Source: Aquabacter sp965279295 (GTDB lineage: Bacteria; Pseudomonadota; Alphaproteobacteria; Rhizobiales; Xanthobacteraceae). From it: a DNA stretch of 64,000 nucleotides. Position 1 is the stretch's first letter, and every line of letters starts with the position of its first letter. The notes beneath the pieces were generated by a model that worked only from the letters and a program-made list of their open reading frames with translations, did no database searches and was not told the DNA's origin. This document shows positions 22,125 to 30,940 of this stretch, in pieces. The translations under genes were made by a program, and so were the position numbers. The stretch is from NCBI GenBank assembly GCA_965279295.1, contig CBDIHQ010000018.1; one strand, written 5' to 3'.

Positions 22125-22520
22125 ATGTCAGAATCAAAATATACTGTTGAATCTATTATAGAAAAGATTGAGCAAAAGCGGGAAAATGCTGGAAGCGAAG
22201 AAATCGATATTAGGAATATCCGTGAGATCGTTATCCGACGAACGCTGGTGTTCATTGATGATCTGGATACCGCTTTGCGTATGAAGGCAATTGGCTCGAT
22301 CGAACGCTATTCGGACGTGCACCGTGAAACAAAAACACTCGAAATTCGACTGCACGTAACTGTCTTGGGAAAGAGCAAGGTACTAAAATTTGGAGTCCAT
22401 CGCACCAAGATCATCGTGGGCGGACAGCGCGCGAGCGATCAGGTCAACCCGACCGGGCCGATCTACAACGAAGATCAGCTCATTCAATGGCTGTCGAATC
22501 AGATTTCCTCAATGCCGTAG
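22125..22520 (+). CDS. Unknown AT-rich gene
   Basis: 131 residues beginning MSESKYTVESIIEKIEQKRE, then EEIDIRNIREIVIRRTLVFI, and ETKTLEIRLHVTVLGKSKVL later on. It is a mixed alpha/beta protein without recognised family. The gene and the 220 bp before it are clearly more AT-rich than the surroundings and use A/T-ending codons, a sign of transfer. It lies between a terminator and a tRNA-Asp gene. Confidence 0.5.
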   Translation: MSESKYTVESIIEKIEQKRENAGSEEIDIRNIREIVIRRTLVFIDDLDTALRMKAIGSIERYSDVHRETKTLEIRLHVTVLGKSKVLKFGVHRTKIIVGGQRASDQVNPTGPIYNEDQLIQWLSNQISSMP

Positions 22521-22744
22521 ACCGGTGGCGCGGGATGCACCTGCGGGCGATACCTGACCTGTGGTGATTCACGAACTTCGTGGCTGAGCGAGATGGGAGA
22601 GCATCTGCGCCTCTTCCAGGGCAATCACGCGATTTCTGGACTGGGCTGCAGCCAGCGGCGGCCAAAAGTGTCACCGCGCCATGCACAAGGTGCCACGGCT
22701 CGCTCCAAACGAAACACTAAAATATTGAATTCATAAGAAGAAAA

Positions 22745-22821
<77 letters not shown>

Positions 22822-22968
22822 GAAGCGCTACACCGTGTGGCGGCGCGTCGAGATGGCGGGTGATAAAGGCCCCTCCGGACCAAGTCAAGCACCCAACTCT
22901 CACAGGCCTGCCCGAATTGCGAGGCCTGTGCACAACCTCAAACCTGGCGGAATATTTTGCTGGGGAAA

Positions 22969-23044
22969 TGGTGGGCGGTGACGGGCTCGAACCGCCGACC
23001 CTCTCGGTGTAAACGAGATGCTCTACCAACTGAGCTAACCGCCC
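22969..23044 (-). tRNA. tRNA-Val (TAC)
   Basis: 76 nt with encoded CCA. Acceptor GGGCGGT/ACCGCCC, anticodon loop TTTACAC with anticodon TAC, T arm GGCGG/CCGTC with the usual TTCGAGC loop. Confidence 0.93.
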
Positions 23045-23448
23045 GCCTGCTACGCCGGCCGTCGATCCCGCCGCAATAGAAGAATGACACGTCGGGCGCG
23101 CGCTGGCGCTACGCCGCATATAGAGAGCCTTGGGGCCGCAGTAAACCTCCCCGATGCCCTCCGGAGGCGCAGGAGGCGCATGGACATCGTGGAGACAGGC
23201 AAAGCGCACGTCTTTGCCGCGCGCGCCACAGCAGCGCTCGCAGGCCAATCCAGACACCGTGACTTTAAGGAAGTGCCGGCAATTCGTGCTCAAGCCTTGG
23301 GCGAGCCATCGAAGTGCGAACCAGCTTTTAACACCCCGCCCCTTGGTGGCGCGGGATGAGGGGCGGGCACGGGCCTGATAGACCCGGCCCCGCCAGACCC
23401 GGGGGCGCCACCAGCCACATGGCGAGGCGCCCGTCCGGGAATATTACA
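23045..23448 (-). other. Spacer between hupB and tRNA-Val
   Basis: About 400 bp with no gene that I can support. The part next to hupB is very GC-rich with overlapping inverted repeats (GGCGCC and CCCGGG cores) and probably holds the hupB terminator, though without a clear T-run. Confidence 0.4.
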
Positions 23449-23727
23449 TCAGCCGTTGACGGCTTCCTTCAGGCCCTTGCCGGGCGTGAACTTCGGCGCC
23501 TTGGAGGCGCTGATCTTCACCGGCTTGCCGGTGCGGGGATTGCGGCCTTCACGGGCAGCGCGGGTCACCACAGAGAAGCTGCCGAAGCCAATGAGCTTCA
23601 CTTCCTGGCCCTTCTGGAGCGCCTGGGCGATGATGTCGAACGTCGCGTCCACCGCGGCCTGCGCAGCGGCCTTGGTGAGCTTGGCCTCGTCGGCCACCGC
23701 GGCGATCAGTTCGTTCTTGGTGGTCAT
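23449..23727 (-). CDS. hupB: DNA-binding protein HU
   Basis: 92 residues, MTTKNELIAAVADEAKLTKA then AAQAAVDATFDIIAQALQKG, with the beta-arm GRNPRTGKPVKISASKAPKF that includes the Pro residue which intercalates into DNA. It is a nucleoid protein that bends DNA and acts as a homo- or heterodimer. It lies downstream of lon as in many proteobacteria, separated from it by the lon terminator, so it has its own promoter. Confidence 0.97.
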   Translation of the reverse strand: MTTKNELIAAVADEAKLTKAAAQAAVDATFDIIAQALQKGQEVKLIGFGSFSVVTRAAREGRNPRTGKPVKISASKAPKFTPGKGLKEAVNG

Positions 23728-23875
23728 GTGACCGTTCCTTCCTTTGTTATCCTGGAATCGTCACCGGCTGTGCCGAGGACGACCGGGCGGAAAATTTACG
23801 GAAAATGCGGCTTTTGCAAGCGCGATCAGCCACAAACCCGCATAAATACACGATTTCCAAAGCTTGACATCGCTC

Positions 23876-23908
23876 AAGAAAAAGGGCGGCGCGAAAGTCG
23901 CGCCGCCC
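23876..23908 (-). terminator. lon terminator
   Basis: Leftward GGGCGGCGCGA-CTT-TCGCGCCGCCC followed by TTTTTCTT, 28 bp after the lon stop. The 11-bp stem is perfect. Confidence 0.9.
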
Positions 23909-23936
23909 TCTTATTGGCCTAAGCCCTTGAAAACGC

Positions 23937-26354
23937 TCAATGAGCGACGACACCCGGTGCTTCTTCGCCAGGAACCACGGCATTCACAGGCTTTTCAGCC
24001 CATTCGATGGGTATAGGGCGCCGCACCAGGGCGCGGGTGAGGACTTCATCCATGTGAGAGACCGGAATGATCTCCAGGGCGTTCTTCACATTCGAGGGAA
24101 TGTCCGCCAGATCCTTGGCGTTTTCCTCGGGAATGAGCACCAGCTTGATACCGCCGCGCAGAGCCGCAAGGAGCTTTTCCTTGAGGCCGCCGATCGGCAG
24201 AACCCGCCCGCGCAGCGTGATCTCGCCCGTCATCGCCACATCGCGTCGCACCGGAATGCCCGTGAGCACCGAGACAATGGTCGTCACCATCCCCACGCCA
24301 GCCGAGGGCCCGTCCTTCGGGGTCGCACCCTCGGGAACATGAACGTGGATGTCGCGACGCTCGAACAGCGGCGGCTCGATGCCGAAATCCACCGCCCGTG
24401 AGCGGACGTAGGACGCTGCCGCCGAGATGCTTTCCTTCATGACGTCGCGCAGATTGCCGGTGACGGTCATCTTGCCCTTGCCGGGCATCATGACACCCTC
24501 GATGGTCAGCAATTCGCCGCCCACCTCGGTCCACGCCAAGCCCGTCACGACGCCAACCTGGTCCTCCGCGTCGATCTCGCCGTAGCGGAAGCGCGGTGCA
24601 CCCAGGAAGTCCTCGAGATTCTTCTCGGTGACCTTCACCGACTTGCGCTTGGAGACGACGAGTTCCTTCACCGCCTTGCGGGCGAGGTTGGAAATTTCGC
24701 GCTCCAGGTTACGCACGCCGGCTTCACGGGTGTAGCGACGGATCAGCGTCATCAACGCCCCCTCGTCGATGGCCCATTCCTTCGGCTGGAGGCCATGCTT
24801 CTGCACCGTATTTGGAATGAGGTGCTTGCGCGCGATCTCGGACTTCTCGTCTTCGGTGTATCCGGCGATGCGGATCACTTCCATACGGTCGAGCAGCGCG
24901 GGGGGAATGTTCAGCGTGTTGGCCGTGGTCACGAACATCACGTTGGAAAGGTCATAGTCGACCTCCAGGTAATGGTCGTTGAAGGTCCCGTTCTGCTCCG
25001 GGTCCAGCACTTCCAGCAGCGCCGCCGAGGGATCGCCCCGGAAGTCCGCGCCCATCTTGTCGATTTCGTCCAGAAGGAACAGCGGATTGGCCTTCTTGGC
25101 CTTGCGCATGGACTGGATGATTTTGCCCGGCATGGAGCCGATATAGGTCCGCCTGTGACCGCGGATCTCGGCCTCATCACGAACGCCGCCCAGCGAAACA
25201 CGCACGAACTCACGGCCCGTCGCCTTGGCTATGGACTTGCCGAGCGACGTCTTGCCGACGCCCGGAGGTCCAACCAGGCACAGGATCGGCCCCGCGAGCT
25301 TGTTCGCGCGGCTCTGCACGGCCAGATACTCGACGATGCGCTCCTTGACCTTGTCGAGGCCATAGTGGTCGCTGTCGAGGATCGACTGGGCGAAATCCAG
25401 ATCCTTCTTGACCTTGCTCTTGATGCCCCACGGAATCGAAAGCAGCCAGTCGAGATAGTTGCGAACAACTGTCGCCTCGGCGGACATGGGCGACATCTGG
25501 CGGAGCTTCTTCAGCTCGTGCGTCGCCTTTTCGCGGGCTTCCTTCGTCAGCTTGGTGCGCTTGATGCGGTCTTCCAGCTCCTGGAGATCGTCGCGACCGT
25601 CTTCGTCGCCCAACTCCTTCTGGATCGCCTTCATCTGCTCGTTGAGATAATACTCGCGCTGGGTCTTCTCCATCTGGCGCTTCACCCGCGTGCGGATGCG
25701 CTTCTCCACCTGGAGCACGGAGATTTCACTCTCCATCAGGCCCAAAACCTTCTCAAGCCGGTCGGCGACCTTGATGGTCTCCAGCACGCCCTGCTTTTCC
25801 GGGATCTTCACCGCGAGATGAGACGCGATGGTGTCGGCGAGTTTGGAGTGGTCGTCGATCTGACCGACGACACCCACCACCTCGGGCGACACCTTCTTGT
25901 TCAGCTTCACGTAATTCTCGAACTCGGTGACAACCGAGCGCGCCATCGCCTCAGCCTCGACCTTGTCGCCGGCTTCGTCGTCCAGGGTGATCGCCTCGGC
26001 CTCGTAGAGGTCGGTGCGCTCGGTGTATTGCACAACCTGGGCGCGGGTCACGCCTTCAACCAGCACCTTCACGGTGCCGTCTGGCAGCTTCAGAAGCTGT
26101 AGAACGGTCGCCAGCGTTCCAACGCGGTAGATGGCGTCAGGCGCCGGATCATCGTCCGAGGCGTTCTCCTGGGTGGCCAGGAGGATGTAGGTATCGCCGC
26201 GCATCACCTCTTCGAGGGCGCGAATGGACTTCTCGCGACCGACGAACAGGGGAACGATCATGTGCGGGAACACCACGATATCCCGCAAGGGCAGCACCGG
26301 AAACGTCTGGGAGACGCCCGGGACGAGAGGGGGGCGCGGCTTTTGGCTCGTCAT
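23937..26354 (-). CDS. lon: ATP-dependent protease Lon
   Basis: 805 residues, normal length for LonA. N-terminal substrate domain (PVLPLRDIVVFPHMIVPLFV), a coiled region (about 215-290), AAA+ domain with Walker A GPPGVGKT at about 362-369 and Walker B LFLLDEIDKM, and the C-terminal protease with catalytic Ser684 (DGPSAG) and Lys727 (GGLKEKLL). It degrades misfolded and short-lived regulatory proteins in the cytoplasm; in alphaproteobacteria these include cell-cycle regulators. AAAGGAT lies before the ATG at 26354. It follows clpX on the same strand but is separated by about 300 bp, and ends in its own terminator. Confidence 0.98.
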   Translation of the reverse strand: MTSQKPRPPLVPGVSQTFPVLPLRDIVVFPHMIVPLFVGREKSIRALEEVMRGDTYILLATQENASDDDPAPDAIYRVGTLATVLQLLKLPDGTVKVLVEGVTRAQVVQYTERTDLYEAEAITLDDEAGDKVEAEAMARSVVTEFENYVKLNKKVSPEVVGVVGQIDDHSKLADTIASHLAVKIPEKQGVLETIKVADRLEKVLGLMESEISVLQVEKRIRTRVKRQMEKTQREYYLNEQMKAIQKELGDEDGRDDLQELEDRIKRTKLTKEAREKATHELKKLRQMSPMSAEATVVRNYLDWLLSIPWGIKSKVKKDLDFAQSILDSDHYGLDKVKERIVEYLAVQSRANKLAGPILCLVGPPGVGKTSLGKSIAKATGREFVRVSLGGVRDEAEIRGHRRTYIGSMPGKIIQSMRKAKKANPLFLLDEIDKMGADFRGDPSAALLEVLDPEQNGTFNDHYLEVDYDLSNVMFVTTANTLNIPPALLDRMEVIRIAGYTEDEKSEIARKHLIPNTVQKHGLQPKEWAIDEGALMTLIRRYTREAGVRNLEREISNLARKAVKELVVSKRKSVKVTEKNLEDFLGAPRFRYGEIDAEDQVGVVTGLAWTEVGGELLTIEGVMMPGKGKMTVTGNLRDVMKESISAAASYVRSRAVDFGIEPPLFERRDIHVHVPEGATPKDGPSAGVGMVTTIVSVLTGIPVRRDVAMTGEITLRGRVLPIGGLKEKLLAALRGGIKLVLIPEENAKDLADIPSNVKNALEIIPVSHMDEVLTRALVRRPIPIEWAEKPVNAVVPGEEAPGVVAH

Positions 26355-26385
26355 GACCCAATCCTTTCATGTGACGCAGGCGCAG

Positions 26386-26405
26386 GCGGACGGACGTCCG
26401 TCTGC
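26386..26405. promoter_or_regulatory. Palindrome upstream of lon
   Basis: A 20-bp dyad centred on GAC/GTC (inner 14 bp GACGGACGTCCGTC perfect) 32 bp upstream of the lon ATG. It could be an operator or a 5'UTR stem. The rest of 26355-26651 shows no gene. Confidence 0.35.
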
Positions 26406-26651
26406 GCAACGCAGCCGGGACCTGAGCGGAATTTCAATGCAGGAGCGGCAGGATTGCCGCGAGAGGCACGAGAAACGAGCCAGGATGCCGGAGTCTTCAA
26501 AACATAAATGGAGAGCGTAAATGCGGGTTTCAAGATGTTCCGCACCGCACAACGCGCACCCGTCGGAACCAAAACCGCCCATGCCGAAAAGGCGAGCCCC
26601 CGCCCCGCCTCAACGCCACAGGCGCGGAGGCGAAGGGTGGGGGCCAGAGCC

Positions 26652-27920
26652 TCACGCACTGGCGCCAGCGTCGCCGACCCGATCGGCGTAAATGTAGAGC
26701 GGCCGGGCATTCTGCTCGACCACTTCCTTGCTGATGACGACCTCCTCGACCCCTTCGAGGCCGGGCAGGTCGAACATGGTATCCAGCAGGATGCCTTCCA
26801 TGATGGACCGCAGACCGCGCGCACCGGTCTTGCGGTCAATCGCCTTGCGGGCGATTGCGCCGAGCGCCTCCTCATGGATCGTCAGATCCACGTTCTCCAT
26901 CTCGAACAACCGCTGATACTGCTTCACCAGCGCATTCTTCGGCTCGGATAGGATTTGCTTCAGAGCGGCCTCATCCAGGTCTCCCAGCGTCGCAAGAACC
27001 GGCAGACGGCCGATGAATTCCGGGATCAGCCCATACTTCAGCAGATCCTCGGGCTCCACTTCGCGGAACACCTCGCCTGGCCGGCGATCCTCGACCGACG
27101 CCACCTTGGCGGCAAAGCCGATGGAGGTGCCGCCCTTGCCGCGCGCTGCGATAATCTTGTCGAGCCCCGCGAACGCGCCACCGCAGATGAACAGGATGTT
27201 CGTGGTGTCGACCTGAAGGAACTCCTGCTGGGGGTGCTTGCGGCCACCCTGCGGGGGAACGGAGGCAACCGTGCCTTCCATGATCTTCAGCAACGCCTGC
27301 TGCACACCCTCTCCGGACACATCGCGCGTGATCGAGGGGTTGTCCGATTTGCGGCTGATCTTGTCGATTTCGTCGATATAGACGATGCCGCGCTGCGCCC
27401 GCTCGACATTATAATCGGCCGACTGGAGCAGTTTGAGGATGATGTTTTCCACATCCTCACCCACATAGCCCGCCTCGGTGAGTGTCGTGGCGTCGGCCAT
27501 GGTGAACGGAACATCAAGGATGCGCGCGAGGGTTTGAGCAAGCAATGTCTTGCCCGAACCGGTCGGCCCGATCAGCATGATGTTGGATTTTGCCAGTTCC
27601 ACATCGCCGTGCTTGGTCGCGTGGTTCAGGCGCTTGTAGTGGTTGTGCACCGCAACCGAGAGGACCTTCTTCGCGTGCTCCTGGCCGATGACATAGTCAT
27701 CCAGGACCTTGCGAATTTCCTTCGGGGTGGGAATGCCGTCACGCGACTTCACAAGCGAGGACTTGGATTCCTCGCGGATGATGTCCATGCACAGTTCCAC
27801 GCACTCGTCGCAAATGAAGACCGTAGGCCCTGCGATGAGCTTGCGGACCTCGTGCTGGCTTTTGCCGCAGAACGAGCAGTAAAGCGTGTTCTTGCTGTCG
27901 CTGCCGCCGGTCTTGCTCAT
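26652..27920 (-). CDS. clpX: ATP-dependent Clp protease ATP-binding subunit ClpX
   Basis: 422 residues from ATG at 27920 (MSKTGGSDSKNTLYCSFCG), with GGAG 6 nt before it; an ATG two codons earlier overlaps this site. N-terminal zinc domain with four Cys (CSFCGK and CDECVELC), Walker A GPTGSGKT, pore loop GYVGED, Walker B VYIDEIDKI, sensor regions, and the IGF-type loop that docks onto ClpP. It unfolds tagged substrates and feeds them to ClpP. It is the second gene of clpP-clpX, about 480 bp apart. Confidence 0.98.
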   Translation of the reverse strand: MSKTGGSDSKNTLYCSFCGKSQHEVRKLIAGPTVFICDECVELCMDIIREESKSSLVKSRDGIPTPKEIRKVLDDYVIGQEHAKKVLSVAVHNHYKRLNHATKHGDVELAKSNIMLIGPTGSGKTLLAQTLARILDVPFTMADATTLTEAGYVGEDVENIILKLLQSADYNVERAQRGIVYIDEIDKISRKSDNPSITRDVSGEGVQQALLKIMEGTVASVPPQGGRKHPQQEFLQVDTTNILFICGGAFAGLDKIIAARGKGGTSIGFAAKVASVEDRRPGEVFREVEPEDLLKYGLIPEFIGRLPVLATLGDLDEAALKQILSEPKNALVKQYQRLFEMENVDLTIHEEALGAIARKAIDRKTGARGLRSIMEGILLDTMFDLPGLEGVEEVVISKEVVEQNARPLYIYADRVGDAGASA

Positions 27921-28401
27921 CTTCATCTCCGTCCGGCTCCCCTCTCGCGCACCAAATGTGCCCGACGCAGGAAACCCAATGCGGGAGCAAAAGCGATTTT
28001 CACCGCCCGCTCCTCCCGGTCCGACCCCAGGGCCAAACCTCAGCCAACCACCCTCCGACACTCCGATCAAGGCATATGCATGGATTATGCCCATTCGGCC
28101 TGCCTGAGGCTCGTATCCTCAAAGAAAGCCTGGAACGCTGCGGATGCCACCGCCCCGTCCGCGCCGGGAGCGCGGACGATCTCATCTTCCCCCAAACCGG
28201 GAGCGTAGAATCTGCCTGATCTCCCCGCATGAAACGGGCGAAGCTGCGCTGCGCGGGCTGGAAACCCCGCGCAGCCTCGAAATCAAGCGGACGAATCCAC
28301 CGGACGGATCGTTCTGCAAGCCGGCTCATTTACGCATGCAAGCGCGATCTTGCACTGCACGCAAGAGCCCTCTGACGATCCGACCTTCGCAAGCCGATGG
28401 A
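27921..28401 (-). other. clpP-clpX spacer
   Basis: About 480 bp without a supportable gene. It is longer than usual for this pair and presumably holds a separate clpX promoter. I see no clear terminator or conserved RNA. Confidence 0.4.
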
Positions 28402-29034
28402 TCAGGCCTTCGCCGTATCGTCCGTGGGCCGCTTATCGATCACCGAATCGATAAGGCCAAACTCCTGCGCGGCACTGGCAGTCATGAAATTGTCGCGCTC
28501 AAGGGCAGTCTCGATTCGCTCGTAGGTCTGCCCTGTGTGCTTCACATAGATTTCATTCAACCGCTTCTTCAGGTTCAGGATTTCCTGGGCATGGAGCATG
28601 ATGTCCGTGACCTGGCCCTGAACGCCGCCTGAGGGCTGGTGAACCATGATTCGAGCATTTGGCAGTGCGAAGCGCATGCCTTTCTCACCGGCGGTCAGAA
28701 GCAACGACCCCATGGATGCCGCCTGCCCTACGCACAAGGTGGATACCGGCGGGCGAATGAACTGCATGGTGTCGTAGATCGCCAGTCCCGACGTCACCAC
28801 TCCCCCGGGGGAGTTGATGTACATCGAGATTTCCTTTTTGGGGTTTTCCGCCTCAAGGAACAGCAATTGCGCCACCGTCAAGGTGGACATGCCGTCCTCG
28901 ACCGGCCCGGTCAGGAAGATGATGCGCTCCTTGAGCAGGCGCGAATAAATGTCATACGAACGCTCGCCCCGGTTGGTCTGTTCGACCACCATCGGCACAA
29001 GGTAATTCACGAAAGTATCAACAGGATCGCGCAT
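28402..29034 (-). CDS. clpP: ATP-dependent Clp protease proteolytic subunit ClpP
   Basis: 210 residues. Catalytic Ser107 in GQAASMGSLLL, His132 in MVHQPSGG, and the acidic third residue in the C-terminal part ALERDNFMTASAAQEFG. It forms two stacked heptamer rings that degrade proteins delivered by ClpX or ClpA. The extra N-terminal residues MRDPVDTFVNYLVPMVVEQT are the usual alphaproteobacterial propeptide. It lies 75 bp downstream of tig on the same strand. Confidence 0.97.
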   Translation of the reverse strand: MRDPVDTFVNYLVPMVVEQTNRGERSYDIYSRLLKERIIFLTGPVEDGMSTLTVAQLLFLEAENPKKEISMYINSPGGVVTSGLAIYDTMQFIRPPVSTLCVGQAASMGSLLLTAGEKGMRFALPNARIMVHQPSGGVQGQVTDIMLHAQEILNLKKRLNEIYVKHTGQTYERIETALERDNFMTASAAQEFGLIDSVIDKRPTDDTAKA

Positions 29035-29109
29035 CTCAGGTCCTCGGCGCGACGCCCCGAAGGCACGCCGCGCTCTTTCGTCACTGTGGAGACGAATGAC
29101 GGCCTGGGA

Positions 29110-30459
29110 TCAGGCCGCCTTTTCCTCTTCCTCCTTGTAGAGCTCCTCACGCGAGACCGTCTTATCGGTCACGGATGCAAGCTCCAGGAGGAAGTCGACA
29201 ACCTTCTCTTCGAAAAGAGGAGCGCGGACGGACGCCATCGCCTGGGGATTGCGGCGATAGTAGTCCCAAACCTGCTGCTCTTGACCAGGGAATTGACGCG
29301 CCCGCTCCACCACCGCGCGAGTCACTTCGTCATCGCTGACCTGTATATTGTTGCGCTCACCGATCTCCGCAAGAACCAGTCCGAGACGGACCCGCCGTTC
29401 CGCGATGCGCTGATAGTCGGCCCGCGCATCGTCCTCGGTGGTGCCTTCGTCGGCGAAGGTGCGGTTCTGGGCGGTAAGGTCCTGCTGGACCTGCGCCCAC
29501 ACGCCGTCGAATTCCTGTCCCACGAGGGTCGGGGGAACGTCGAACTGGTGCATGCCGTCCAGTGCGTCGAGCAGGGCGCGCTTCACCTTCTGGCGGCTGA
29601 CGCCGGTGTGCTCCTGCGAAATCCGCTGGCGCACCTGCTCCTTCAGCTTGTCCAGGCTGTCCTGGCCGAGCGTCTTGGCGAATTCGTCGTCCAGGGTGAA
29701 GGTCCCGGGCGCCTCGACCAGCGACGCCTTCACCTCGAAGGTGGCGTCCTTGCCGGCCAGTTCACGGGCCGCATAAGCCTCGGGGAATGACACATTGACC
29801 GTGCGGTCTTCGCCGGCTGAAATCCCAACAAGCTGCTCCTCGAAACCCGGAATGAAGCTGTTGGAGCCCAGCACAACCTGAATGCCCTCGCCGGTGCCGC
29901 CCTCGAACGGCACGCCATCGATTGAGCCGGCGAAGTCCACGGTAACGCGGTCGCCGTTTTCCGCAGCGGCTTCCTTCGCCGCGAACGGACGGTTGGAATC
30001 GGCAAGACGGCTCAGGGTTTCGTCCACCTCGGCATCCGAGACTTCGGTCACAAGCCGCTCGATGGAAATGTCCCGGAAATTGCCGAGTTCGATCTTCGGC
30101 AGCACTTCCAGCTCGACCGTGTAGGTCAGGTCGTCAGCGCCGTCGATCACGCGGCGTACCTCGTCTTCATCCTTCGGCAGCTCGACGCGCGGCTGGAGCG
30201 CCAGGCGCAGGCCGCGCTCCTGGACGATCTTGCCGTTGGCCTCGGTCACGGCCTGTTCGATGATTTCAGCCATCACCGACTTGCCATAGACGCGCTTGAG
30301 GTGAGCCACCGGAACCTTGCCCGGACGAAAGCCCTTGAGCTGAACGGTATTCTTCAGCTCGGTCAGGCGCGTGTTGGCCTTGGCGTCCAGTTCGGTGGCG
30401 GGAAGCACCACGCGGAACGCGTGCTTGAGGCCGTCCACCTGAGTCTCAGTCACCTGCAT
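29110..30459 (-). CDS. tig: Trigger factor, ribosome-associated chaperone and peptidyl-prolyl isomerase
   Basis: 449 residues from ATG at 30459 (MQVTETQVDGLKHAFRVVLP). N-terminal ribosome-binding domain with the signature loop KGFRPGKVP, FKBP-type PPIase domain with GDRVTVDFAGSIDGVPFEGG near residue 165, and a long helical C-terminal chaperone domain ending in an acidic YKEEEEKAA tail. It binds nascent chains at the ribosome exit. First gene of tig-clpP-clpX-lon. Confidence 0.97.
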   Translation of the reverse strand: MQVTETQVDGLKHAFRVVLPATELDAKANTRLTELKNTVQLKGFRPGKVPVAHLKRVYGKSVMAEIIEQAVTEANGKIVQERGLRLALQPRVELPKDEDEVRRVIDGADDLTYTVELEVLPKIELGNFRDISIERLVTEVSDAEVDETLSRLADSNRPFAAKEAAAENGDRVTVDFAGSIDGVPFEGGTGEGIQVVLGSNSFIPGFEEQLVGISAGEDRTVNVSFPEAYAARELAGKDATFEVKASLVEAPGTFTLDDEFAKTLGQDSLDKLKEQVRQRISQEHTGVSRQKVKRALLDALDGMHQFDVPPTLVGQEFDGVWAQVQQDLTAQNRTFADEGTTEDDARADYQRIAERRVRLGLVLAEIGERNNIQVSDDEVTRAVVERARQFPGQEQQVWDYYRRNPQAMASVRAPLFEEKVVDFLLELASVTDKTVSREELYKEEEEKAA

Positions 30460-30550
30460 CGTCTTGCCTTCATTCAAAAGCCGCCGAGGCGGCATAAAAT
30501 TCCGAGCACACCTCGCGAGAGGCGCGGCGCGCGACCGAGATACGATGGCG

Positions 30551-30635
30551 TGGTGCGGGCGGAGGGTTTCGAACCCCCACGACTTTCGTCACGGGAACCT
30601 AAATCCCGCGCGTCTACCAGTTCCGCCACGCCCGC
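30551..30635 (-). tRNA. tRNA-Leu (TAG)
   Basis: 85 nt with encoded CCA and the long variable arm of class II tRNAs (TGACGAAAGTCG). Acceptor GCGGGCG/CGCCCGC, anticodon loop ATTTAGG with anticodon TAG. Confidence 0.93.
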
Positions 30636-30940
30636 AGCCATCGAACCCGCGCGTCAGGCACGGCTCACCGGGTGCGCGTTTCAATGAATCGGCACCGACC
30701 GGGTTGGGGCTTATATCATGTCGCGTTTGACGTGCAGCAAGAAAAAGCGGGCAAAATCCACCCCCAAATCTGACCTTAGAAGCCAACAACGCCTTATGTT
30801 GCGTCGCACGTCGGCGAATTTCGGGTCCCGGCCCGAAATGGCCGCATCTGGTCGCGGCCCGGAGAGGTAAATGCGTCTTGCCCTTTGCGCCTGGGCGAGA
30901 CAAGGTCGCCACGCTCCAGTCTTGCCCGAGGAGAGCAGCT
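30636..30940. other. Spacer between tRNA-Leu and the multicopper-oxidase-like gene
   Basis: About 305 bp. It must contain the divergent promoters of tRNA-Leu and the rightward gene. I see no extra gene or strong inverted repeat. Confidence 0.4.
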
